DNA of 64,000 nt from NCBI GenBank assembly GCA_937924505.1, contig CALDSR010000003.1, positions 36,447 to 100,446 of the forward strand, given 5' to 3'. The notes beneath the pieces were generated by a model. That model was not told the origin of the DNA and did not search any database. It saw nothing but the letters and a program-made list of their open reading frames with translations. Position numbers and translations under genes: made by a program. The stretch is from an uncultured Granulosicoccus sp. (GTDB lineage Bacteria > Pseudomonadota > Gammaproteobacteria > Granulosicoccales > Granulosicoccaceae). Position 1 is the first letter of the stretch; each line of letters starts with the position of its first letter. Below are positions 28,607-36,938 of the stretch, one piece after another.

Positions 28607-29686
28607 ATGCGTCTTCCCAATTTCAATGCAGGTCCTGCGGCTATGCCGCAGGCAGTATTGGAGCGTATACGCGCCGAATTGCTCGACTATCAAGGTCGCG
28701 GTTTATCCGTGCTTGAAATGAGTCATCGCAGTGATGACTTCATGGCAATTGCGACACAGGCGGAAACGCATCTTCGGACCCTGTTGACGATACCCGACAA
28801 CTATCGAGTCTTGTTTATGCAAGGCGGCGCGAACGCGCAATTCTCACTGACGGTTAACAACCTCGATGTTGATAGTCATGTTGCTTATGCCAATACCGGT
28901 TACTGGTCAACACAGGCGATTACCGATGCTGCCAGGTTGACTCAAGTCACGACCGTGTGTGAACTGAACGAACAACCGCGGCTATCGATACCTGCTCCCG
29001 GGCAATGGCAAATTCCGGATAGCGCTAGTTACTTGCATATAACGGACAATGAAACCATCGATGGTGTTGTGTTTGACCAGACGCCAGAGACGACGCTGCC
29101 GCTGGTGTGTGATATGTCGTCATCGATACTGTCCAGACCTGTGGATATCGAGTCGTATGGGATGATCTATGCTGGCGCGCAAAAAAATATTGGACCCGCT
29201 GGCATTACCATCGTCATCATTCGCGACGATCTCCTTGAACGTTCACGCCAGCAAGCGAGCGTGCCACGGGTATTCAGCTATGCTGAGATGAGTGATGGTG
29301 GCTCCATGCTGAACACGCCACCGACGTTTGCCTGGTATGCCTCCTGTTGCGTTTTCGAATGGTTGATCGAACAAGGCGGGCTTGACGTGATCGCTGAACG
29401 AAACATAGCCCAGGCATCGCTCGTCTATCAATGTATTGACGAAAACGACTGTTTTGACAATCGAGTGGCTGACGCTAATCGCTCTATCATGAATATTCCG
29501 TTTGATTTGCCTGACACGGCGCTTGTTCAGAAATTTCTTCAAGGCGCGTCTGATCTGGGTCTGATTGGCCTGAAAGGACACAAGTCGCGTGGTGGAATTC
29601 GCGCCAGTTTGTACAATGGCGTCACTGATGAGGCGGTCGATGCGCTTGTTAACTATATGTCCGACTTCTCGCGGAACCAGGCATGA
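28607..29686 (+). CDS. serC: Phosphoserine aminotransferase
   Basis: PLP enzyme converting 3-phosphohydroxypyruvate to phosphoserine, also used in pyridoxal phosphate synthesis. 359 residues from ATG 28607 (RLPNFNAGPAAMPQAVLE); TTG 28598 is in frame but unlikely. SHRSDDF, FMQGGANAQFS and the PLP lysine in YAGAQKNIGPAG are visible. Located 27 bp after gyrA; its stop overlaps the pheA start by 4 bp (ATGA). Confidence 0.97.
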   Translation: MRLPNFNAGPAAMPQAVLERIRAELLDYQGRGLSVLEMSHRSDDFMAIATQAETHLRTLLTIPDNYRVLFMQGGANAQFSLTVNNLDVDSHVAYANTGYWSTQAITDAARLTQVTTVCELNEQPRLSIPAPGQWQIPDSASYLHITDNETIDGVVFDQTPETTLPLVCDMSSSILSRPVDIESYGMIYAGAQKNIGPAGITIVIIRDDLLERSRQQASVPRVFSYAEMSDGGSMLNTPPTFAWYASCCVFEWLIEQGGLDVIAERNIAQASLVYQCIDENDCFDNRVADANRSIMNIPFDLPDTALVQKFLQGASDLGLIGLKGHKSRGGIRASLYNGVTDEAVDALVNYMSDFSRNQA

Positions 29687-30783
29687 CAACAAAAAAAGAC
29701 AGCGAAAAAAGCCTTGGCGATATCCGCAAGATAATCGACGCCATTGACCTTGAAATTCACGGCCTGTTAAATCGGCGGGCTGAAGCTGCCCTCAAGGTTG
29801 CTGATATCAAGCTTCGCGAAGCGGCGGGCGCGCCGGTGGATTTCTATCGTCCTGAGCGAGAGGCGCAGATACTGAATGAAGTCGCCTCGCGCAATAGCGG
29901 CCCGATGAATGACCGCGCGGTGCAGCGCATATTTCGCGAAATTATCTCCGCAAGCCTGGCGCTTGAAGAGCCAATGCGGGTTGCGTATCTCGGACCTGAA
30001 GGCACGTATTGCCAAACCGCAGCCGAGCAGCACTTTGGTCATGCGGTCATCACGCAGCCTGAAGCGGGTATCAGTGAGATTTTCTCGGCCGTTGAAAACG
30101 ATCGAGCTCGCTTTGGTGTGGTTCCGGTTGAGAATTCAACCGAAGGTGCGATCAATCAAACTTTGGATCTGTTGACGACAACGTCACTTCGTATTTGTGG
30201 TGAATTAAGCCTTCGAATACAACATCGCTTGCTGAGCCGGCAAGCAAATCGGGCCGATGTGAAAGCCGTGCACGCGCACCCGCAATCACTGGCGCAGTGC
30301 CGCCACTGGCTTGATGCCAACTTGCCGGGTATTCCGCGCATCAGTGAAAGCAGCAATGCAGCCGCTGCACACCTGGCCGTTGACGACAATCGAATCGCGG
30401 CGATTGCCGGTGAAGCCGCTGCCAGCCATTACGATTTGACGACGCTTGCGGCTGGAATCGAGGATGAAAAAAACAATACAACCCGGTTTTATGTCATTGG
30501 CGATCAGCAAATACCGCCTAGTGGCAAGGACTCAACATCACTGTTGGTTAGCGCACCACACCAGCCGGGTGGATTGCTCAAACTGCTTGAACCTTTGGAA
30601 ACTGCGGGAATCAGCATGACCCGGATTGAATCACGCCCGGACAAGTCGGCGATGTGGGAATATGTTTTCTTTATTGATGTCGATGGTCATGAGGATGACG
30701 ATAATTTGAAATCGGTTTTGCGCGAAATCCGGGAGATCGCGCCAAAGCTGCGTGTGCTCGGCTCCTATCCTCGCGCCCTGTAG
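29683..30783 (+). CDS. pheA: Chorismate mutase / prephenate dehydratase (P-protein)
   Basis: Bifunctional enzyme making phenylpyruvate from chorismate. 366 residues: AroQ-type mutase at about 10-95 (IRKIIDAIDLEIHGLLNRRAE), prephenate dehydratase at about 100-280 (VAYLGPEGTYCQTAAEQHFG, VPVENSTEGAINQTLDLL, NTTRFYVIG), and an ACT regulatory domain at about 288-365 (APHQPGGLLKLLEPLETAGISMTRIESRPD) for phenylalanine feedback. Overlaps serC by 4 bp. tyrA follows directly, with no hisC between them as found in Pseudomonas. Confidence 0.97.
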   Translation: MTTKKDSEKSLGDIRKIIDAIDLEIHGLLNRRAEAALKVADIKLREAAGAPVDFYRPEREAQILNEVASRNSGPMNDRAVQRIFREIISASLALEEPMRVAYLGPEGTYCQTAAEQHFGHAVITQPEAGISEIFSAVENDRARFGVVPVENSTEGAINQTLDLLTTTSLRICGELSLRIQHRLLSRQANRADVKAVHAHPQSLAQCRHWLDANLPGIPRISESSNAAAAHLAVDDNRIAAIAGEAAASHYDLTTLAAGIEDEKNNTTRFYVIGDQQIPPSGKDSTSLLVSAPHQPGGLLKLLEPLETAGISMTRIESRPDKSAMWEYVFFIDVDGHEDDDNLKSVLREIREIAPKLRVLGSYPRAL

Positions 30784-30790
30784 GGATGTC

Positions 30791-31651
30791 GTGAACTTCA
30801 AACACCTGTCGGTATGTGTGATTGGCCTTGGCATGATTGGTGGCTCTTTCGCTGGTGCCCTGAAACGCGCTGGGCATCAAGGCAAGATCGGCGCGGTCGT
30901 TCGACGCGCTGATGTCGGCAAGCTTGGCGTCGAGCTTGATTTGATCGATCACTACACCACGGCCATTGACGAAACTATCGCCGAGTTCGATGTGATCATG
31001 CTCGCCGTGCCGATGCTCAGCATGCGCGAGCAGATGATTGAGCTTAAGCCGTTTGTCCGGCCGAATACGATTATCACGGATGCCGGGAGTGTCAAAGGTC
31101 AGTTTGTCAGAGACGCGGAGTCGGTGTTTGATTCTCTGGCGCAACTGGTCCCTGGTCACCCGATTGCAGGCAGAGAGAAGACTGGTGTCGAGGCCTCTGA
31201 CGTTACCTTGTTTACCAACAAGCGAGTATTGCTGACACCCACAGCGACAACATCGCCCGATGCGGTGGCGGTTGTCTCAGCATTGTGGGAGTCAACGGGG
31301 GCCGCGGTTGAGACGATTGGTGTCGAGCAGCACGACCGTGTATTGGCCGCGACCAGTCATTTGCCCCATGTTCTGGCCTTTGCACTGGTCGATACGCTCG
31401 CCACACAACAGGAAGCCGAAGAAATTTTCCGTTATGCGGCGGGGGGGTTCAAGGATTTCACCCGAATTGCCTCAAGTGATGCAATTATGTGGCGGGATGT
31501 GTGTCTGAGCAATCGAGACGCGATTCTTGACTCAATTGATCAACTTGATGAGCATCTTAAACAGTTGCGCAGCGCCATAGCCGACAAAGACGCTAGTCAA
31601 CTTGAAGCCATTTTCAGGCGTGCACGTGTTACCCGGGACTCACATACGTGA
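30791..31651 (+). CDS. tyrA: Prephenate dehydrogenase
   Basis: NAD-dependent arm of tyrosine synthesis. 286 residues from GTG 30791, with AGGGA just upstream and 7 bp after pheA; a longer in-frame ATG at 30752 lies within pheA. Nucleotide motif VCVIGLGMIGGSFAGALKRAG. Also visible: ITDAGSVKGQFV, GHPIAGREKTGVEAS, VLAATSHLPHVLAFAL and GGFKDFTRIASSD. There is no fused AroA or chorismate mutase domain. In related genomes aroA follows directly; here about 5.3 kb of other genes intervene. Confidence 0.96.
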   Translation: MNFKHLSVCVIGLGMIGGSFAGALKRAGHQGKIGAVVRRADVGKLGVELDLIDHYTTAIDETIAEFDVIMLAVPMLSMREQMIELKPFVRPNTIITDAGSVKGQFVRDAESVFDSLAQLVPGHPIAGREKTGVEASDVTLFTNKRVLLTPTATTSPDAVAVVSALWESTGAAVETIGVEQHDRVLAATSHLPHVLAFALVDTLATQQEAEEIFRYAAGGFKDFTRIASSDAIMWRDVCLSNRDAILDSIDQLDEHLKQLRSAIADKDASQLEAIFRRARVTRDSHT

Positions 31652-31717
31652 GCTTTTCGAGAATTGGTAGTCTTTTTGTAACAGATGTGCCGTCAACCAG
31701 TCGTTAAACTGATCATT

Positions 31718-33676
31718 ATGAAAAATTACCTAGTTGGACGAAGCCTCATCCTGGCCGTTTGTTTCGGCAGTATTGTCGCGTGCTCGTCAGGCAGTTCACC
31801 GATCGATGAGGGCCTGACATCTGGCGGGACAACCGGCGGGACAACCGGAGGGACGACTGGTGGCACCACAGGTGGGTCAACGGGTGGCACGACCGGTGGT
31901 AACCCCCCGACGGGCGGGACGACTGATGGCGTCGGTGCTTCTGGCACTCCGGGTGTTTTTAGCGGACTGAATGTTTTTCATCGCAGCGGGCAGACATTCC
32001 TGACCTGGAATGAAGCCAACGATCAGACTGGCTATCACGTCTATCGATCCAGTCAACCGATTACGGATGCGAATTTGTCATCCGCTCAGCGATTGACCGA
32101 GCAGTGGGGCGCGTTGGACGCGTTAACATCCTTGCATCGTATGGCAGGTAACGCTGCACCGGCAAATTTCGTTATCAATGAATTGTCGGCACCGCTTCGC
32201 GACGACGAAGGCTTGTTCGTTTACACGGTTCAGTCCAATGAAGCAGGTCCGGCTTTCTATGCCGTGACTGAAGTCGTAAATGGTTCTGAGATTCGCACGG
32301 TGACGCCTGGACAAACGGCAACAGCGGAGGCGGTGGTCGAGCAGTTTGCCTCACCACTGCCGATACTGGTTGCGTCGGTCAACGGTGGTCGTGGCAGACT
32401 TTATACGCAGTTCATGGACTACGCGAACTGGAATCCAACATTGAAAGGCTATGCCTTCAACTACGCGGTTGCTCTACCAGCCGATTACAACCCGTCGATA
32501 GCTTACCCGTTGCGCCTGGAACTACACGCGTACGGTGAGCGGCACAAATTTGTTGAACAGACTGAGTTTGACTGGCCAGTCATTCAATTGTTTACCGATG
32601 ACCCTGGTGCCAATGAGGGTACGCTGCACACTTGGTGGTACGGATTTGCTGCAGAGCATGACTATCGACGCAGCAGTACCCCGCAAGGTGGACTCGTGGT
32701 CAACTTCACTGAGCAACGTGTCATGCGTGCCATCGAAGAGGTGATCCGGGACCCGGATATCAATGTCGACACGAATCTGATTCATGCTTTCGGGCACTCC
32801 ATGGGAGCCTCGGGTGCCTTGTCCCTTGGCATGCGCTACGGCAATGTGTTTGCCGGGATATACGCCAGTGAACCGATGACGAACTACCGAACCAGCCCGA
32901 CATTCGAAAACGAGTTCATCAGCCTGTGGGGACAGAAAGCGCCGAACCTCATGATCGAAAATAGTGGCCCGTTCTCCGACATCATTCGTCAATACAGTAC
33001 CAGTGGCACATCACCCACACTTGTCTGGGACTGGATGGATCATCCCCGCCAGCTAGCCAGACGTAGTGGCGAGGATATGGCGTATCTGATGGTCGATCAT
33101 GGCAAGCAAGATACCGTGATTGACTGGCAGACTCAGGGACGACCTTTCGTGCGCGCGCTGACCGATGGCAAGCGTGGCTTTTCAGGACAATCCATTGGCG
33201 ATGCCGGACACTTTTGGCAAGGTTTCGGTGGCGTGCCATCGGATCAGTTCGGTTTTGGCTTTAGTTCGAATACAGGTTGGGTATATCAACGCGACGTCAG
33301 TTTTCCGGGCATCCTCAATGCCAGTGGTTCAGGCGCGGTGGATGCGGGATCTTCCGGAGACGACCGCTATAACCTGACCATTGAGTGGTCGACACCGTGG
33401 TTATCGTTTCATCAGCCTATTGTGGATGAGCCGAATCGCTATGAAATATCCCTGCGTTCGACATCCGGGGCCAATCAGACTGCTGATATCACGCCGCGTC
33501 GCACCACTGGTTTCAATCCAGGTGCGGGTCAGACCTGCAGTTGGACGGCGGTTGGCATCAGCTCAGGCGACACGGTCGGCCAGGGTAGCGATGTCGTGGA
33601 CTCTGTGGGTTTGTTCACCGCGCGGCAAGTCCCTATATTTGCCGGAAGTGGCTCACGCCTTCGAATATCCTGCTGA
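31718..33676 (+). CDS. Exported lipoprotein alpha/beta-hydrolase (esterase-like) with Thr-Gly linker
   Basis: 652 residues from ATG 31718, which gives a lipoprotein signal (LAVCFGSIVAC, Cys about 22); ATG 31685 would add 11 residues. A TGGT-rich low-complexity linker (about 35-75) leads to an FN3-like region (SGLNVFHRSGQTFLTWNEANDQTGYHVYRS). A catalytic alpha/beta hydrolase follows with nucleophile GHSMGASG (Ser about 361), DHGKQD and DAGHFW as likely Asp and His. A C-terminal beta domain of about 130 residues ends it. The architecture suggests a surface-attached polyester or carbohydrate esterase. It sits in the tyrA-aroA gap with a GH10 xylanase, which favours a hemicellulose-related substrate (inference). 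Confidence 0.8.
   Translation: MKNYLVGRSLILAVCFGSIVACSSGSSPIDEGLTSGGTTGGTTGGTTGGTTGGSTGGTTGGNPPTGGTTDGVGASGTPGVFSGLNVFHRSGQTFLTWNEANDQTGYHVYRSSQPITDANLSSAQRLTEQWGALDALTSLHRMAGNAAPANFVINELSAPLRDDEGLFVYTVQSNEAGPAFYAVTEVVNGSEIRTVTPGQTATAEAVVEQFASPLPILVASVNGGRGRLYTQFMDYANWNPTLKGYAFNYAVALPADYNPSIAYPLRLELHAYGERHKFVEQTEFDWPVIQLFTDDPGANEGTLHTWWYGFAAEHDYRRSSTPQGGLVVNFTEQRVMRAIEEVIRDPDINVDTNLIHAFGHSMGASGALSLGMRYGNVFAGIYASEPMTNYRTSPTFENEFISLWGQKAPNLMIENSGPFSDIIRQYSTSGTSPTLVWDWMDHPRQLARRSGEDMAYLMVDHGKQDTVIDWQTQGRPFVRALTDGKRGFSGQSIGDAGHFWQGFGGVPSDQFGFGFSSNTGWVYQRDVSFPGILNASGSGAVDAGSSGDDRYNLTIEWSTPWLSFHQPIVDEPNRYEISLRSTSGANQTADITPRRTTGFNPGAGQTCSWTAVGISSGDTVGQGSDVVDSVGLFTARQVPIFAGSGSRLRISC
31825..31926 (+). 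repeat. In-frame short tandem repeat coding a Thr-Gly linker
   Basis: Degenerate 12-base repeats coding for Thr-Gly-Gly-Thr units (with Ser, Asn and Pro variants) form the flexible spacer after the lipoprotein anchor. Synonymous third-position changes show it is selected as protein. The unit number may vary between strains. Confidence 0.85.
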
Positions 33677-33810
33677 TTGCGCAGGCTTAATGTGAATTGC
33701 AGCATTACAAGCTTTCGCCCAGGTCTCATAAACATCGCTTCGCTGTAAAGACGACACTCGCTGACACCGCCAATTACAGATAACGGTGTGAAATTGCAAG
33801 AGGTTGGCGA

Positions 33811-34638
33811 ATGGGGATCAGCAAGACACTTCTGGGCTGTGCTTTTGTGTCTGTCAGTGCGGCGGCTTCGGCCGCTACCATTGACGACAGCTATGCTGAA
33901 TCTTCAGCAAGTCTGCTGCAGCGTACCGATCCGCAATTGTTTACATTGATTGCCAATGCGGATGCCAGCTTGACGAACAATCGCGTGCATATCGAGCGAT
34001 GGTATGACAAGCCGGGAGTCATCAGGCCAACCACCGTTATTGCCGAGACGATCGCCAATACCGATGACGCTTACGAAGGCAGTCCATCAAATGATTTTTT
34101 GCGCGATCTTGTCATGCCAACTGCGCTGGAAGATTCGTATGTCGTCGACGCATTTTCGGGCGATGACGAAACGCAACTTATCATGTGGGCAGAGATCGAC
34201 GAAACACACGACCGTGACGATGCCAAGCCGTATACAAGGGCCTATCAGCGTACCTACGAACGGGCGCGGATCAATTTCGAATCCAGCATTCTTGATATCG
34301 GTCGGCAGCTTGCAAGAGTCGAGTCATTGGATACCGGCACCTTAACGTACCAGCGAAGCTGGGTATCGGACAGTTTTCGTATTTCACGCAGCGAACCTCC
34401 CGAACATCTGTTTGCGGCGGATCAGGTCGACAACGAATTTTTCAGCCTGCGCATGACGCGGTGGTGGAATGCCGATGACTATGCGCTGCATGTTGACTAC
34501 TACTTGTTGGTGCGTGATGCCGAGATTTTGCCCGACGATGAGCATCGCTTCCACGACGCTGTGGTGCAAGCTCAGAACCTGTTGAGCTTTACCGTGGGTG
34601 ATGCGCGGGAAGTGGTGACTGCCGAAGCTGCTCAATAG
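33811..34638 (+). CDS. Hypothetical exported protein
   Basis: 275 residues with AAGAGG upstream and a signal peptide (LLGCAFVSVSAAASA). The mature part is acidic and alpha/beta mixed: NRVHIERWYDKPGVIRPTTVIAETIAN, RAYQRTYERARINFESSILDIGRQLARVESL, FSLRMTRWWNADDYALHVDYYLLVRDAEILPDDEHRFHDAV. No family is recognised. Lies between the esterase and the xylanase, same strand, with gaps of 134 and 213 bp. It may act with them but nothing in the sequence proves it. Confidence 0.7.
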   Translation: MGISKTLLGCAFVSVSAAASAATIDDSYAESSASLLQRTDPQLFTLIANADASLTNNRVHIERWYDKPGVIRPTTVIAETIANTDDAYEGSPSNDFLRDLVMPTALEDSYVVDAFSGDDETQLIMWAEIDETHDRDDAKPYTRAYQRTYERARINFESSILDIGRQLARVESLDTGTLTYQRSWVSDSFRISRSEPPEHLFAADQVDNEFFSLRMTRWWNADDYALHVDYYLLVRDAEILPDDEHRFHDAVVQAQNLLSFTVGDAREVVTAEAAQ

Positions 34639-34851
34639 CGGCTGCAGTGCCAGTATCGGTGTCCCGGTCTTGGCCGAGATGGTGAGATCGGTCATGGAAT
34701 GTCTGCTGATTCACGAAATCCGGTCCAAATTCCTACCTTTGTGAGTGATCTGACGTTTCCCTGACCAGCGTGTATAGATTCTAGCCCTTGATCGACAGGC
34801 AGCTCCGGTAGAATTCACGGTTCACCAGTTACTTTCAAATCAGGTCCCTCT

Positions 34852-36786
34852 GTGCTCAACGCCAAAGAATCATCTCCTGTAGCCCGGCGCATCGCTGCGC
34901 TGATGCTAGTTCTGTCAGTTGGCATGTTGTCGGCCTGTGGCGGTGGCGGTTCCGATTCTGATGGTGAACCCGGCGGGTCTGATGGTGGCAACCCGGATGG
35001 TTCTGATAGCTTACTGCCGCCTTTGCCATCGCCTGCGTTGACGCCAGAGCCGTCTCAGGATGATGAACCGCTATCCGAATCGATCGACTTGAACACGATA
35101 AGCGATTTCGTCGTTGTCAGAGACGCCGGTGATCCCTTGCCCGACGTTAAAGTAGCTACATTGACGATTGATGACTTCAATGCGGGTATTCCTGCGCCAG
35201 TCATCGAGATACCACCGACGGTTGATCCGGCGACCAATGCAGCACCGTTTTTTGAAGGTTTACAAAACCAGGAATTGTTCGCGGGAGAAATTCTTGAGAT
35301 TGTTTATCGGCCGCTTGATACTGATGGCGAACTGCCGGGCATGTTTCCAAACGATCTGCCGAAAGGGGCTTCGTTCGACGACAACTTTGATGGCTCGAAA
35401 ACATTTCGTTGGCAACCTTTGCAAGGTGATGTTGGTATTCGCGAGTTCGCCGTAACCGCTGTTGATGCAGCCAATCCTGCGTACCGTTCTACGCAGAACA
35501 TTCGCATAAAAATTAATTTGCCAGAGGATGAGTCAGGCATCCCGAACGTTGCGCCCACGCTCGACCGATTACCGGATTTTGAATATACCGTGCGCGTCGA
35601 TGATCCAGTGGTGGTTGAGCTCAAGGGCATCGATCTGAACGGCACAACCCCCGTCATCGAGTTACCAGACGCGCCAGTGGGTTCAAGTTTTAATGCCCAT
35701 CCGTTTCGTGACGGTATATTCGTGTTGAAGTTTGTCCCGACCACCGTCGGTGTTCTTGATCTTGCGGTATTGGTACGTGATTCAGAAGATGCGAATCTGA
35801 GCACGCTTGAGACTTTCGATATCACGGTGGCCGCTGCGGACTATCCAGCCCGTAGTGGCCAGCGTTTGAAATCGTTGGCCGCCGCGCGTTCAATCTTGTT
35901 TGGTTATGCTTCAGCCGATGAGTTCTACCATCAACCTGATGGTGCTTTGTATGCCGATATTGCGGCGTCCGATTTTGATTTCGTAACACCTGAAGGATCG
36001 ATGAAGATGGGCATCATCAATCCATTACCGGGCCGCTATGATTTTGCCAGAGCCGACAATCTCGTTCGCTTTGCTCGTCAGAACAATATGCAGGTGCATG
36101 GTCATACCCTGGTCTGGCACCGCCTCTTGCCCGATTGGATATTGAATGCCCCGACCACCGATATCGAAGGGCATATGCGTGAACACATCGATCGCTTGAT
36201 CACACGCTATCGCAATGACGTCAAGCTTTGGGATGTGGTCAATGAACCGATTGCCGAATTTGGTGGTTTTCGAGATTCGGTTTGGTTCTCGGCGATGGGT
36301 GAGTCTTATATATCGACTGCGCTCAGGCAAGCCCGTGACAGCGACCCGGATGCAAGCTTGTTGATCAATGAATTTGATGTTGAGGTGCCGGGGCCCAAAC
36401 AGGATACCTTCTTCGAGATGCTCGACGATTTGATCGCTGCTGATGTGCCGCTTGATGGCGTTGGGTTTCAGTTACATGTGTTCACCAGTTTTGATCAGTT
36501 TGATGATGTACGCGCGGCGTTTCAACGAGTGGCTGACCTTGATCTGGATATCTATATCACCGAACTTGATGTGTCACTGGAAAGCGGTGCGAACAACGAA
36601 ATCCAGGCTGATGTGTTTCGGCAGCTGGTCTCCTTGTGTCTGGAGCAAACTCGCTGCAAGGCCGTACAAACCTGGGGTTTTACTGATCAATATTCGTTTC
36701 GGCGTATGTTCAATCCTTTGATTTTTAATCGCAGCTATCAGGAAAAACCTGCCTACAACGCCGTGCAGGACGCGCTGAGCAACTGA
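34852..36786 (+). CDS. GH10 endo-1,4-beta-xylanase lipoprotein
   Basis: 644 residues, GTG start. Lipoprotein signal LVLSVGMLSAC (about residues 19-29) is followed by a Gly/Ser/Asp linker, two Ig/cadherin-like beta domains (about 115-325; NAAPFFEGLQNQELFAGE and NVAPTLDRLPDFEYTVRVDDPV start them), then the GH10 TIM barrel (about 335-640). GH10 marks: LVWHRLLPDWI; acid/base Glu about 465 in WDVVNEP; LLINEFDV; GVGFQLHVF; nucleophile Glu about 571 in ITELDVS; AVQTWGFTDQYSF. It cleaves xylan at the cell surface. An unusual location, just before aroA in the aromatic operon. Confidence 0.92.
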   Translation: MLNAKESSPVARRIAALMLVLSVGMLSACGGGGSDSDGEPGGSDGGNPDGSDSLLPPLPSPALTPEPSQDDEPLSESIDLNTISDFVVVRDAGDPLPDVKVATLTIDDFNAGIPAPVIEIPPTVDPATNAAPFFEGLQNQELFAGEILEIVYRPLDTDGELPGMFPNDLPKGASFDDNFDGSKTFRWQPLQGDVGIREFAVTAVDAANPAYRSTQNIRIKINLPEDESGIPNVAPTLDRLPDFEYTVRVDDPVVVELKGIDLNGTTPVIELPDAPVGSSFNAHPFRDGIFVLKFVPTTVGVLDLAVLVRDSEDANLSTLETFDITVAAADYPARSGQRLKSLAAARSILFGYASADEFYHQPDGALYADIAASDFDFVTPEGSMKMGIINPLPGRYDFARADNLVRFARQNNMQVHGHTLVWHRLLPDWILNAPTTDIEGHMREHIDRLITRYRNDVKLWDVVNEPIAEFGGFRDSVWFSAMGESYISTALRQARDSDPDASLLINEFDVEVPGPKQDTFFEMLDDLIAADVPLDGVGFQLHVFTSFDQFDDVRAAFQRVADLDLDIYITELDVSLESGANNEIQADVFRQLVSLCLEQTRCKAVQTWGFTDQYSFRRMFNPLIFNRSYQEKPAYNAVQDALSN

Positions 36787-36790
36787 GCCT

Positions 36791-36862
36791 TGCCTCGGTT
36801 GCGGCTGTCTGGTCGTAGCGTGTACATGCCTGGGTTGCAGCTGACTGGGCCCAGCATGTACT
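36791..36862 (+). repeat. Two tandem degenerate 36-bp units upstream of aroA
   Basis: Bases 36791-36826 and 36827-36862 align without gaps at 28 of 36 positions (both start TGCCT, contain GGTTGC and end GTAC plus one base). They lie between the xylanase stop and the aroA start. They may be an old duplication or a structured leader; there is no match to a known element. Confidence 0.65.
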
Positions 36863-36938
36863 TGCGACGTCCGCCGCCGCATGAGATCATGTTTTTACCC
36901 AGTGCGTTTCTGCACCTTAATATCCAAGAGCCACTCTC

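Noticed and set aside
31825..31926. Repetitive DNA that might suggest a CRISPR or minisatellite
   Set aside because: Repeats are 12-base, contiguous, in frame and code a Thr-Gly linker; no spacers and no cas genes.
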